The position numbers and the translations under genes are program-made. A model generated the notes under the pieces. That model was not told where the DNA came from, made no database searches, and saw only the letters and a list, made by a program, of their open reading frames with translations. Of a DNA stretch of 64,000 nt, positions 24,381-33,008 are shown one piece after another (position 1 is the stretch's first letter; each line of letters begins with the position of its first letter). The DNA comes from Azospirillum sp. TSH58. GTDB taxonomy: Bacteria; Pseudomonadota; Alphaproteobacteria; Azospirillales; Azospirillaceae. The stretch covers positions 62,001 to 126,000 of the forward strand of contig NZ_CP022364.1 in the NCBI RefSeq assembly GCF_003119115.1, read 5' to 3'.

Positions 24381-26099
24381 ATGACCGAGAATCTTGCGCG
24401 CCGGGGGAGCATCGGCGACGACACGCCGGCCCATCCCTGGCTGGCCCATTATCCCGAGGGTATTTCCTGGGACCAGCCGATCCCTGTGACTCCGCTGGCC
24501 GAGCTGTTCGAGGAGGCCGCCCGCCGCTACGCCGCCCGTCCGTGCCTGGACTTCCTCGGCCGCCGCTACCGCTACGCGGAGGTGCTGGGGCTGGTGAACC
24601 GGGCGGCCAAGGGCTTCGCGGCGATGGGCGTGAAGCCGGGCGTGCGGGTGGGGCTGTGCCTGCCGAACACGCCGACCTACGTGATCGCCTATTTCGGGAT
24701 TCTGAAGGCCGGCGGCACGGTGGTGAACTTCAACCCGCTCTACGTCGAGCGGGAGCTGGAGCACCAGATCGAGGATTCCGGGACCGAGATCATGGTCACG
24801 CTCGATCTGAAGCAGATCTACCCGCGCATCGAGGCGATGCTGGACCGCACGCGGCTCAAGACGGTGGTCGTTTGCCGCATGGCCTCCATCCTGCCGCCGG
24901 TGAAGAGCGTGCTGTTCCGTGTGCTGAAGCGCAGCGAGCTGGCCAGCATTCCCCAGGACGGGCGGCATGTGGATTTCGACGCGCTGCTCGCCAACGACGG
25001 GGCGATGCCGCCGGTGCGGGTGGACCCGCGGCGCGACGTGGCGGTGCTGCAGTACACCGGCGGAACCACCGGCGTGCCCAAGGGAGCGATGCTGACCCAC
25101 GCCAACCTCGTCGCCAACGCCCGGCAGGTGCAGGCCTGGTTCCCCGGCATGGCGCTGGGGGAGGAGCGGATGCTCGCCGTCCTGCCCTTCTTCCACGTCT
25201 TCGCCATGACGGTGATCCTGAACATGGGGCTGGCGGCGGGGGCGGAACTGATCATGCTGCCGCGCTTCGACACGCTGCAGGTGCTGAAGACCATCGCGCG
25301 GCGCAAGCCCACGCTGCTGCCCGGCGTGCCGACCATGTACAAGGCGTTGCTGAGCCATCCCGACGTGGCGCGCCATCCAATGCGGTCGATCCGCTATTGC
25401 ATCTCCGGCGGGGCGCCTCTGCCGACGGAGCTGAAGCGCCAGTTCGAGGAGGCCACCGGCTGCGTGCTGGTCGAGGGCTACGGCCTCAGCGAGGCGTCGC
25501 CGGTCTGCGCCTGCAACCCGTTGACCGGGGTGAACAAGGAGGGCTCCATCGGCCTGCCGCTGCCCGGCATCATGGTGCAGATCCGCGCGCTGGACGATCC
25601 CGACCGCGTCCTGCCGCCCGGCGAGAAGGGGCAGGTCGCGCTGTCCGGCCCCAACGTCATGGCCGGCTACTGGAACAAGGACGAGGAAAGCCGGCGCACC
25701 ATCGTCGGCGGCTGGCTGTTCACCGGCGATGTCGGGGTGATGGACGAGGACGGCTACGTCTTCCTGCTCGACCGGCTGAAGGACCTGATCCTCTGCGGCG
25801 GCTACAACGTCTATCCGCGCGTGATCGAGGAGGCCATCTACCAGCACCCGGACGTGGTCGCCGTCTGCGTCATCGGCATCCCCGACGACTACCGCGGCCA
25901 GAGCCCGAAGGCCTTCGTCCAGCTCCGGCCCGGCGCCGACCTGACCGCGGAACAGCTGAAGGACTTCCTGCGCGACAAGATATCGCGGATCGAGATGCTG
26001 AAGCGGATCGAGTTCCGCGCCGAGCTGCCCAAGACGGCGGTCGGCAAGCTGTCGAAGAAGGAATTGATCGCCGAATCCTTGCAACGACCCGAGGGGTGA
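24381..26099 (+). CDS. fadD: Long-chain fatty acid-CoA ligase
   Basis: A 572-residue AMP-forming acyl-CoA synthetase activating fatty acids for beta-oxidation or lipid synthesis. The ATP motif YTGGTTGVPKGAMLTH is at about residues 223-238; further landmarks are VEGYGLSEASPV, GWLFTGDVGVMDEDGYVFLL and a C-terminal lysine in KTAVGKLSKKEL. Length is usual for FadD. The ATG at 24381 follows GGGAGGATCGGAG. Genes for a MerR regulator, a thioesterase and a VOC protein follow in the same direction. Confidence 0.93.
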   Translation: MTENLARRGSIGDDTPAHPWLAHYPEGISWDQPIPVTPLAELFEEAARRYAARPCLDFLGRRYRYAEVLGLVNRAAKGFAAMGVKPGVRVGLCLPNTPTYVIAYFGILKAGGTVVNFNPLYVERELEHQIEDSGTEIMVTLDLKQIYPRIEAMLDRTRLKTVVVCRMASILPPVKSVLFRVLKRSELASIPQDGRHVDFDALLANDGAMPPVRVDPRRDVAVLQYTGGTTGVPKGAMLTHANLVANARQVQAWFPGMALGEERMLAVLPFFHVFAMTVILNMGLAAGAELIMLPRFDTLQVLKTIARRKPTLLPGVPTMYKALLSHPDVARHPMRSIRYCISGGAPLPTELKRQFEEATGCVLVEGYGLSEASPVCACNPLTGVNKEGSIGLPLPGIMVQIRALDDPDRVLPPGEKGQVALSGPNVMAGYWNKDEESRRTIVGGWLFTGDVGVMDEDGYVFLLDRLKDLILCGGYNVYPRVIEEAIYQHPDVVAVCVIGIPDDYRGQSPKAFVQLRPGADLTAEQLKDFLRDKISRIEMLKRIEFRAELPKTAVGKLSKKELIAESLQRPEG

Positions 26100-26237
26100 C
26101 CGGGGAAAGGCGCGCGGCTTTGTCACATCGCGGCGTGTGTGGTAGGAACGGAGACGCCGTCCGGCGGCGTGGAGCGAGCGGCCTTCGCTTCCCACACGCC
26201 GCCGCGGCGCGACGTGACGGAAGGCGTGCCCCCCACC

Positions 26238-26630
26238 ATGGAACAGCTCTACACGGTCAATCAGTTGGCGGAGGAACTGGGCATCACGCCGCGCGCCCTC
26301 CGCTTCTACGAAGTGAAGGGGCTGCTGTCGCCCAACCGCCTGGGCAACAACCGCGTCTACACCAAGCGCGACCGCGCCCGGCTGAAGCTGATCCTGCGGG
26401 GCAAGCGTCTGGGCTTCTCGTTGGCGGAGATCCGCGAGTATCTGGACCTCTACAACGTCGATGGCGGGGTGGAGCAGTTGAAGGTCCTGCAGAAGCGCAT
26501 CGACGCGCGGCTGAAGGACCTGGAGCAGCAGCGCCAGGACCTGGAGGCGACCGTGGGCGAGCTGCGGGAGATCGAGGCCCAGGTGCAGGCCGCGCTGGAC
26601 GAGCGCGGATTGGCGTCCAAGAGCGCTTGA
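26238..26630 (+). CDS. MerR-family regulator, LiuR-like
   Basis: A 130-residue regulator: a winged helix-turn-helix at 1-70 (YTVNQLAEELGITPRALRFY, then GLLSPNRLGNNRVYTKRDRA) and a dimerising coiled coil at about 75-120. It lacks the metal-binding cysteines of MerR-type metal sensors and resembles LiuR-like regulators of acyl-CoA metabolism. ATG at 26238 is where homology starts. The palindrome upstream of fadD (24201-24216) is a plausible target; the ligand might be an acyl-CoA (inference). Confidence 0.8.
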   Translation: MEQLYTVNQLAEELGITPRALRFYEVKGLLSPNRLGNNRVYTKRDRARLKLILRGKRLGFSLAEIREYLDLYNVDGGVEQLKVLQKRIDARLKDLEQQRQDLEATVGELREIEAQVQAALDERGLASKSA

Positions 26631-26676
26631 GCCGGTGCGGTCCCGTCCGCCCGGCCAAGCCGGAGGGGATGGGGTT

Positions 26677-27189
26677 ATGAATTTGCTGTTCCGCCTGATC
26701 GGCGTCATCGTGGCCGCTCTGACCGGTCGGCCGGTGGGGTTCCTGGAACCGGCGCGGCTGCGCTTCCGGGTGTGGCCGACCGACCTCGACCTCAACCTGC
26801 ACATGACCAACGCCCGCTATTTCAGCGTCATGGACCTCGGGCGGGTCGATCTGATGCTGCGCTCGGGCATGGGGCGGTCGATCCTGCGCCACCGCTGGCA
26901 GCCGGTGATCGGCGCCGCCAACGTGCGCTTCCGCCGCCCGCTGGCGCCCTTCCAGCGCTTCGAGCTGGCGACCCGCGTGCTGTGCTGGGACGACAAGTAT
27001 TTCTTCATCGAGCACCGGGTGGAGACCGCCGCGGGCACGGCGGCGCTGGCGGTGGTGCAGGGCGCCTTCGTGGCGCGCGGCGCCGTGGTTTCCCCGGCGG
27101 AGATCCTGGCGATCCACGGCGAGCACCGGGAGTCGCCGCCCATGCCGGACGTCGTGGCGGCGTGGCGCGAACGGCCGCTGGCGCCCTGA
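26677..27189 (+). CDS. Acyl-CoA thioesterase-like hotdog protein
   Basis: A 170-residue protein with a single 4HBT-like hotdog domain. The stretch VWPTDLDLNLHMTNARYFSV (about 32-51) holds the conserved D-x-N-x-H-x-x-N of this thioesterase group. A hydrophobic N terminus (LLFRLIGVIVAALTG) may anchor it to the membrane. The ATG at 26677 follows GGAGGGGATGGGGTT. Its position behind fadD and a MerR regulator supports a role in acyl-CoA turnover; substrate unknown. Confidence 0.75.
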   Translation: MNLLFRLIGVIVAALTGRPVGFLEPARLRFRVWPTDLDLNLHMTNARYFSVMDLGRVDLMLRSGMGRSILRHRWQPVIGAANVRFRRPLAPFQRFELATRVLCWDDKYFFIEHRVETAAGTAALAVVQGAFVARGAVVSPAEILAIHGEHRESPPMPDVVAAWRERPLAP

Positions 27190-27264
27190 CTATTGCATCG
27201 CGCCGCCCCCTTGCACTATGGCTGGCCGAACGCGAAAAGCCGGCAAAGCGGAAGGGCAAGGGTC

Positions 27265-28149
27265 ATGGGCGCACACGGAATCAACGGCATCGACCATCTC
27301 GTCATCGTCGTCCGCGATCTGGAGGCGGCGCAGGACGCCTATCGCCGCATGGGCTTCACCATCTCGCCGAAGGGCCGGCATGGCGAGCTGAAGTCGGCCA
27401 ACCACACGATCATGTTCAAGGGCATGTTCGGGGCGGGCGATTATCTGGAACTGCTGGCCATCGAGCAGCCGCACCCCTTCACCGCCTTCTTCAGCAACGT
27501 TCTGAAGACCCGTGAAGGCATCGCCGCGGCCGCGTTGAAGACCGACGACGCGCGGGCGGCGCAGCGCCTCCTGGTCGAGGCCGGCTATCCGGCGGGTGAG
27601 CCGGTGGAGTTCGGCCGTCCGGTCGAGCTGCCGGGCGGCGCGCAGCAGGCGCGCTTCACCACGACCCCGATCGACGGCGTTCCGGAATGGGGCGGGCGGG
27701 TCTTCCTGTGCCAGCACCACACCCCCGACGTGGTCTGGCGCCCGGAGCTGATCCAGCACGACAACACGGTGACCGGCCTCGCCGCCCTGGTCGTCGCGGC
27801 GGACGATCCGGACGCCACCGCGTCCTCCTACGCCCGGCTGTTCGGCACGACGGTGGAGACGCGGGGGCCGGCGCGCGTCGTGCCGACCGGCAGCGCCCCC
27901 ATCGTGGTGGCCGATCCCGCCGCGCTGCATTGGGGCTGGACCGGCGACCCGGCGCTGGCGGTCCCGCGCCCCTTCCTGGCCGGGGTGGTGCTGACGGTGG
28001 CCGATCTGGAGCGCGCCCAGCAGGCGCTTCAGAAGAGCAAGTTCCCGACCGTCGTCGGCAACGGCGTGCTGCGCGTCTCGTCCGCCAGCGCCTGCGGCGC
28101 CATGCTGGCCTTCGCCAAGGAGTTCGATCTCGGCGCGCTGATCCCCTGA
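27265..28149 (+). CDS. VOC-family (glyoxalase-like) protein
   Basis: A 294-residue protein with two vicinal-oxygen-chelate repeats: residues about 7-130 (INGIDHLVIVVRDLEAAQDA) and about 165-290 (LAALVVAADDPDATASSYAR). This matches the Glyoxalase_3-like group, probably a metal-dependent enzyme, though no substrate can be read from the sequence. The ATG at 27265 follows GGAAGGGCAAGGGTC; upstream in-frame starts are not supported. End of the lipid-related gene run on this strand. Confidence 0.75.
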   Translation: MGAHGINGIDHLVIVVRDLEAAQDAYRRMGFTISPKGRHGELKSANHTIMFKGMFGAGDYLELLAIEQPHPFTAFFSNVLKTREGIAAAALKTDDARAAQRLLVEAGYPAGEPVEFGRPVELPGGAQQARFTTTPIDGVPEWGGRVFLCQHHTPDVVWRPELIQHDNTVTGLAALVVAADDPDATASSYARLFGTTVETRGPARVVPTGSAPIVVADPAALHWGWTGDPALAVPRPFLAGVVLTVADLERAQQALQKSKFPTVVGNGVLRVSSASACGAMLAFAKEFDLGALIP

Positions 28150-28299
28150 CCCCGCCGGACGCCCTGTTTTCACAGGTGCCCGTTTGTCATAACGGAATCA
28201 TATTGCTGCACTGCGTCCGATCCGTTGGACAGGACGCCGTCGCGGGCGCACATTCCCCTCTTGCGTGCATGTTGCGGCGCATCATGGGGACGGACCGAC

Positions 28300-29550
28300 G
28301 TGGCGGACGGCGATTTCGGCAGGGTTCAGATCGAGGCGGCGGGGCAGGGGACGGCTGAACCGGGAAACGCGTCGGACTATCTCGTCGCCGGCACGCCGGC
28401 CTACAAGCGGGCGAGCCGCATCCTGTTCGTCGCCGGATTCTCCACCTTCGCCGCGCTCTACTGCGTGCAGCCGCTGATGCCGGAATTCACGCGGGAGTTC
28501 GGCGTCACGCCGGCGCAGTCCAGCCTCGCCCTGTCGGTGTCCACCGGCGTTCTGGCCTTCGCGCTCCTGGTCGCGGGGGCGGTGTCCGACCGGTTCGGGC
28601 GCAAGGCGATCATGGCGCTCTCCCTGCTCGCCTCGGGCACGCTGGGCATCAGCGGCGCGATGGCGCCGGACTGGGTGTCGCTGCTGCTGGTGCGGGCGCT
28701 GGAAGGGATGGCGCTCAGCGGCCTGCCCGCCGTCGCCATGGCCTATGTGTCGGAGGAGGTGGACCCGCGGTCGGCCGGGGTCACCATGGGCCTGTACATC
28801 GGCGGGACGGCGCTGGGCGGCATGACGGGACGGGCGCTGACGGCGCTGGTCGCCGACGTCGCGTCCTGGCGGATGGCGATGGGGGTGATCGGCACGCTGG
28901 GCATCGCCGCGGCGGCGGCGGTGTGGTTCGCGCTTCCCGCCTCGCGCCATTTCCAGCGCCGGCCGGCGGGCATGCGCGAACTGGCGGAGGCGTGGCGCGG
29001 GCATCTGATGGACCGCGGACTGCTCGCCCTGTTCGCCATGGGGTTCCTGTCCATGGGGGCCTTCGTCACCGTCTTCAACTACATCGGCTTTCGCCTGCTG
29101 GCGCCGCCCTTCGACCTGCGCCCGGCCGCCGTCGGTGCCGTCTTCACGGTCTATCTCTGCGGAGTCGTCAGTTCGCCGCTGTTCGGCGGGCTCGCCGTGC
29201 GGCTGGGGCGCGGGCGGGTGCTGGCCGCGGCGGCGGCGATGATGGCGTCCGGTCTGGCGTTGATGACTCCGGACAGCCTGTGGACGATGACGCCGGGCAT
29301 CGCCCTGTTCACCTTCGCCTTCTTCGGCGTCCACACCATCGCCTCCGGCTGGATCGGGCAGCGGGCGCCGGTCAACCGCGGGCAGGCGTCGGCGATCTAT
29401 CTGTTCTGCTACTACATGGGCTCCACCATCGCCGGGACGCTGGGCGGTGTCTTCTGGCACGGGCTCGGCTGGGCCGGAGTCGGCGGATTCGTCGGGTTTC
29501 TGCTGGCGGTCGGGCTGGCCGTGGCGCTGGGGCTGGCGATCCGCCGCTGA
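28300..29550 (+). CDS. MFS transporter (YnfM-like)
   Basis: A 416-residue inner-membrane protein with 12 predicted helices. The first helix includes ILFVAGFSTFAALYCVQPLM and the MFS loop 2-3 motif appears as GAVSDRFGRKAIMALS (about 93-108). The family includes YnfM/Cmr-like drug and metabolite exporters. Start is uncertain: GTG at 28300, after a GGGGACGGACCGAC stretch, gives a 45-residue cytoplasmic N terminus; a start at 28225 would add 25 Arg-rich residues. Substrate unknown. Confidence 0.85.
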   Translation: MADGDFGRVQIEAAGQGTAEPGNASDYLVAGTPAYKRASRILFVAGFSTFAALYCVQPLMPEFTREFGVTPAQSSLALSVSTGVLAFALLVAGAVSDRFGRKAIMALSLLASGTLGISGAMAPDWVSLLLVRALEGMALSGLPAVAMAYVSEEVDPRSAGVTMGLYIGGTALGGMTGRALTALVADVASWRMAMGVIGTLGIAAAAAVWFALPASRHFQRRPAGMRELAEAWRGHLMDRGLLALFAMGFLSMGAFVTVFNYIGFRLLAPPFDLRPAAVGAVFTVYLCGVVSSPLFGGLAVRLGRGRVLAAAAAMMASGLALMTPDSLWTMTPGIALFTFAFFGVHTIASGWIGQRAPVNRGQASAIYLFCYYMGSTIAGTLGGVFWHGLGWAGVGGFVGFLLAVGLAVALGLAIRR

Positions 29551-29650
29551 TTCGTCCTTTGCGCGCATACTGAAGTATGGTTTCAACCGTTTCAGTTGCG
29601 CCCCGCGCCGCTTCGCCTCATTGTGGGTGCACCTGCACAACGAGGCGGCC

Positions 29651-30214
29651 ATGGCGCGTTTGTCGATCTACAGCGACACCGATCCCTCCGTCGCGGAACT
29701 CTCGTCCGCCGACCCGGCGCTGGTCACCGCCCATCTGGCGCTGGCCGGCGTGCTGTTCGAGCGATGGCAGGACCCCCGGGCCATCCCCGACGCCGCCGAC
29801 GCCCAGGCGGTGCTGGAGGCCTACGCCGCGCCCGTGGCCGCCTTGAGGGAGGCGCGCGGTTTCCAATCCGCCGACGTGGTGCGGATGCCCCGCGGCCTGC
29901 CGGACGCCGCCGCCCGCCGTGCCTCCTTTCTCGCGGAACACACCCACGACGAGGACGAGGCCCGCTTCTTCGTGCAGGGCGGCGGCGCCTTCTACCTGCA
30001 CATGGACGAGAAGGTGTTCCGCATCGTGTGCGGGCCCGGCGACCTGCTGAGCATCCCGGCGCGGACGCGGCATTGGTTCGACATGGGGCCCGACCCGGAA
30101 TTCACCGCCATCCGCTTCTTCACGCGTCCGGACGGCTGGGTGGCGACCTTCACCGGCGACGTGATCGCCGACCGTTTTCCGAAGTTCGAGCCGGAAACCG
30201 GTCCCCTCCCATGA
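29651..30214 (+). CDS. mtnD: Acireductone dioxygenase
   Basis: A 187-residue cupin of the methionine salvage pathway. Acireductone is cleaved to the ketoacid precursor of methionine and formate (Fe form) or to an off-pathway set with CO (Ni form). All four metal ligands are present in their usual positions: H97, H99 and E103 in EHTHDEDEA, and H141 in RTRHWFD. Length matches the family. The ATG at 29651 is where homology starts. No other mtn gene lies in the window, so the pathway genes are dispersed. Confidence 0.88.
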   Translation: MARLSIYSDTDPSVAELSSADPALVTAHLALAGVLFERWQDPRAIPDAADAQAVLEAYAAPVAALREARGFQSADVVRMPRGLPDAAARRASFLAEHTHDEDEARFFVQGGGAFYLHMDEKVFRIVCGPGDLLSIPARTRHWFDMGPDPEFTAIRFFTRPDGWVATFTGDVIADRFPKFEPETGPLP

Positions 30215-30346
30215 CCCGTCCGTCATGAGCTTCCCGCCGTCGTTACCTTTCGCCGCAGCGGATTGCGGGCGAAAATCGGCGCTGATAAAAGCCTTTCGCT
30301 ATCAGCGCCCAACCAGACGCGGCGCGTCATCCGCCTCGGAGGCTCC

Positions 30347-31171
30347 ATGACCACGGACGGCCACACCGTCCCGCGCACGGGCAACGGCTTCATCGACGCG
30401 GCCCACCGCTCGCTGATGGACCATGTCGAGACCATCCGCCGCGAATGCGCAGCCGGCGCCTCCCGCGAGTCCATGATTCCCCGCTTCAGCCGCTTCGCGG
30501 ACGAGATGCGCATGCATTTCGACCATGAGGAGGTGATCATCCGCGCCGCCGGATTCACGCGGTGGGAGGAGCACGCCAGCCATCACGCGATGCTGGACCA
30601 GCAGTTCGGCCGTCTCATCGACTATGTGCGCGGATGCGACGTCACCTCGGACTTCCTGTGCACGGTGGCGGGCACGCTGGACGCCGCCCTGTGCGGGCAC
30701 GAGATCCGGCACGACGGCGATTACACAGCGCTGGTGCGCGACGCCTCCCTGGCGCCGGAAGGGCGGACGCTGATCGCCTGGAGCAGCGCCTTCGACGTCG
30801 GGGTGGGGCCGCTCGACGCGCAGCATCGCCAGCTCGCCGAACTGATGAACGAACTGGACGTGATGAGCCGCCGGGGCGCCTCGATCGGCGAATCGCTGGA
30901 CCTTCTGGGCATGCTGCACGACCATGTGCACGCCCATTTCGCCATGGAGGAAGGGGTGCTGCGCCGTGTGGCGCCCAGCCGCTTCGTGGCCCACCGCAAC
31001 CATCACCGGCTGCTGGAAAGCCAGTTCGCCGGCATCCGCCAGCAGGTGGAGAGCGGGCGGCTCGACCCCGGCGTCGCGGTGCGGGGGTTCCTGCGCTTCT
31101 GGCTGATGGACCATGTGCTCGGCTCCGACCGGCCGACCTTCGCGGATGCGGCCGACGCGGCGCCCCGCTGA
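30347..31171 (+). CDS. Tandem hemerythrin protein
   Basis: A 274-residue protein with two hemerythrin domains in series. Domain 1 (about 15-130) shows H20, H58 and E61/E62 (HFDHEE), H76/H80 and HEIRHDGD at 118-125. Domain 2 (about 150-265) shows H160, H197 with E201 (HAHFAMEE), H216/H220 and H256-xxxx-D261. These are di-iron ligands binding O2 or NO. The ATG at 30347 has GGAGG five bases upstream. No signalling domain is fused; an oxygen-buffering or sensing role is inference. Confidence 0.85.
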   Translation: MTTDGHTVPRTGNGFIDAAHRSLMDHVETIRRECAAGASRESMIPRFSRFADEMRMHFDHEEVIIRAAGFTRWEEHASHHAMLDQQFGRLIDYVRGCDVTSDFLCTVAGTLDAALCGHEIRHDGDYTALVRDASLAPEGRTLIAWSSAFDVGVGPLDAQHRQLAELMNELDVMSRRGASIGESLDLLGMLHDHVHAHFAMEEGVLRRVAPSRFVAHRNHHRLLESQFAGIRQQVESGRLDPGVAVRGFLRFWLMDHVLGSDRPTFADAADAAPR

Positions 31172-31298
31172 GCCTTCCAACCGACCGCGGTTGTCGCTCC
31201 GATCCCGGCCGTCATCAAAAAATCACTTGAATCGCCGGGGAAAAAGCGTAATTCATCGGGGACGACGCACTCGCACGTGCCAATGGCCCTCTGTGGTT

Positions 31299-31367
31299 AT
31301 GCAACGACGTACCGCGTCCTTTTTGGCAGAACCGGTCATCAGTGGGCCGGTCCCGAGAGGGAGGTAG
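31299..31367 (+). CDS. Candidate leader peptide 1 of ornithine decarboxylase
   Basis: A 22-codon frame starting MQRRTASFLAEP and ending PRGR, with a weak ribosome site. Its TAG stop (31365-31367) lies inside the strong ribosome site of the second upstream frame, two bases before that ATG, so translation of the two would be coupled. Arg-rich like known polyamine/ornithine leader peptides; no direct homology shown. Confidence 0.35.
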   Translation: MQRRTASFLAEPVISGPVPRGR

Positions 31368-31369
31368 GC

Positions 31370-31405
31370 ATGTTGGCTCTCCACGGCAGGGCTCTCAGAC
31401 GGTAG
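31370..31405 (+). CDS. Candidate leader peptide 2 of ornithine decarboxylase
   Basis: An 11-codon frame encoding MLALHGRALRR, with GAGGGAGG just upstream, the best ribosome site in the leader. The Arg-Arg end before the stop is suggestive of a ribosome-stalling peptide. Located about 190 bases before the decarboxylase ATG. Confidence 0.4.
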   Translation: MLALHGRALRR

Positions 31406-31593
31406 CCCATAGCCGGACATCGACGCTTTGAACCTGCGGAGCTGTTAGCCCGCTCGTGAGCGTTTGACCCGGCTTTTCTCCGTCGCCTTTCACCACAACC
31501 CGAATTCTGGTCCGCGGCTTCGAAGGCCGCGCCGGATTCCCGTCTGTTCGCTGGACCGCCCCGCGCCGGGTGGCCCAGGGTAAGGAGTGCGCC

Positions 31594-32868
31594 ATGGGCT
31601 TCATCCGTTCCCGTTCCGCCGTCGCCCCGCTGCGCCGCGGCGTTTCCGTTTCCGCCCCGTCCTTCGGCGCTTCGCCGGTGTCGGACCGCCGCACCTCCGT
31701 CCATCAGGCGGTGGCGCTGGCCCGTCCCGAGGAGCCGATGCACTGCATTCGTCCGGGCGTCCTGGCCGACACCGCGTCCAGCTTCGTGGCCGCCTTCGAC
31801 GCCGCCGTGTCGGGCGACGTGCTCTACGCCGTGAAGTGCAACCCGGAGCCGGCGGTGCTGCGCGCCCTGTGGGCCGGCGGCGTGCGCCACTTCGACGTGG
31901 CGTCGCCCGGCGAGATCCGCCTGATCCGCCAGATGTTCCCGGAGGCGGTGCTGCATTACATGCACCCGGTGAAGGGGCGCGAGGCGATCCGCACCGCCTA
32001 CCAGCAGTACGGCGTGCGCGACTTCGTGCTCGACAGCATGGAGGAGCTTCAGAAGATCCTGGAGGAGACGGGCGACGCCCAGGACCTCGGTCTCGTCGTG
32101 CGTCTGGCCCTGCCGAAGGGCAACGCGGTCTACGACCTGTCCGGCAAGTTCGGCGCCCCGGCGGCGGAAGCGGTCGAACTGCTCCAGGCCGTGCGCATGG
32201 TGGCCCCGAAGGTCGGCGTGTCCTTCCATGTCGGCTCGCAGATGCTCGACCCGTCCGCCTACGAGCGGGCGCTGGAGCTGGCCGGCCGCATCATCGCGGA
32301 GTCGGGCGTGGTGATCGACGTTCTGGATGTCGGCGGCGGCTTCCCCGTCTCCTATCCGGGCGTCACCCCGCCGCCGCTCGGCGACTTCATGGAGGCCATC
32401 GCCCGCGGCGTGGCCAGGCTCGACCTGCCGGCCCACTGCCGCGTCTGGTGCGAGCCGGGCCGCGCGCTGGTCGCGCCGGGCGTGTCGCTGGTCGTGCAGG
32501 TGGTCAAGCGCCGGGGCAACGAGCTGTTCATCAACGACGGCGTCTACGGCGCCCTGTCGGACGCCGGGGTCCCCGGCTTCCGCTTCCCGGCCCGGATGAT
32601 CCGTCCCTTCGCGCCGATGGGGGACGAGCCGGTGGAGGCCTTCGCCTTCTACGGCCCGACCTGCGACAGCGCGGACCGCATGAACGGCCCGTTCCACCTG
32701 CCGGCGGACATCCGCGCCGGCGACTGGATCGAGCTGGGCCAGCTGGGGGCCTACGGCTCCTGCCTGCGCACCGCCTTCAACGGGTTCGACCAGGCCCGCG
32801 TGGTCGAGGTTTCGGACGCGCCGCTGCTGGAAACGCCCGGCTATGTGCTGAAGAGCTGCGTCGCCTAA
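31594..32868 (+). CDS. Ornithine decarboxylase (type III PLP fold)
   Basis: A 424-residue alanine-racemase-fold decarboxylase making putrescine from ornithine. The PLP lysine is K81 in VLYAVKCNPEP; a His-containing VSFHVGSQ, the phosphate-binding DVGGGFP, CEPGRALVAPG and the dimer-interface active-site YGPTCDSADRM are all present. An N-terminal extension of about 40 residues (SRSAVAPLRR onwards) precedes the family core. The ATG at 31594 has AAGGAG seven bases upstream. Homospermidine synthase follows, which consumes putrescine. Lysine decarboxylation as a side activity cannot be excluded. Confidence 0.88.
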   Translation: MGFIRSRSAVAPLRRGVSVSAPSFGASPVSDRRTSVHQAVALARPEEPMHCIRPGVLADTASSFVAAFDAAVSGDVLYAVKCNPEPAVLRALWAGGVRHFDVASPGEIRLIRQMFPEAVLHYMHPVKGREAIRTAYQQYGVRDFVLDSMEELQKILEETGDAQDLGLVVRLALPKGNAVYDLSGKFGAPAAEAVELLQAVRMVAPKVGVSFHVGSQMLDPSAYERALELAGRIIAESGVVIDVLDVGGGFPVSYPGVTPPPLGDFMEAIARGVARLDLPAHCRVWCEPGRALVAPGVSLVVQVVKRRGNELFINDGVYGALSDAGVPGFRFPARMIRPFAPMGDEPVEAFAFYGPTCDSADRMNGPFHLPADIRAGDWIELGQLGAYGSCLRTAFNGFDQARVVEVSDAPLLETPGYVLKSCVA

Positions 32869-32932
32869 GTCCCGCATCGCGGGAAAGCTGTGGATATCCC
32901 TAAAAAATCACCGTAAACCATCGTTGGTCCGC

Positions 32933-32964
32933 CACCCTCCGCCTTTGCAAGAGGCGCGAGGGTG
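32933..32964 (+). terminator. Hairpin between odc and hss
   Basis: CACCCTC (32933-32939) pairs with GAGGGTG (32958-32964) with inner GCCT/AGGC pairs, followed 11 bases later by TATTTTTG. It may be a partial terminator lowering hss expression or an RNA stability element. Confidence 0.4.
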
Positions 32965-33008
32965 ACGGGCTGTATTTTTGTCACGCCAACCACGGGGGAC
33001 CGTCTTAG

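Larger units (their letters stand above)
31290..31590 (+). ncRNA. Candidate speF leader RNA upstream of ornithine decarboxylase
   Basis: The 422-nt region before the decarboxylase gene holds several potential stems: ACCGG with CCGGT (31330-31351), CGCTCGTGAGCG (31454-31465) and CGCGGC with GCCGCG (about 31515-31534). Alphaproteobacterial ornithine decarboxylase genes are preceded by a conserved cis-acting RNA called the speF motif; position and gene fit. Two upstream small reading frames lie inside it. A covariance-model search would decide. Confidence 0.6.
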
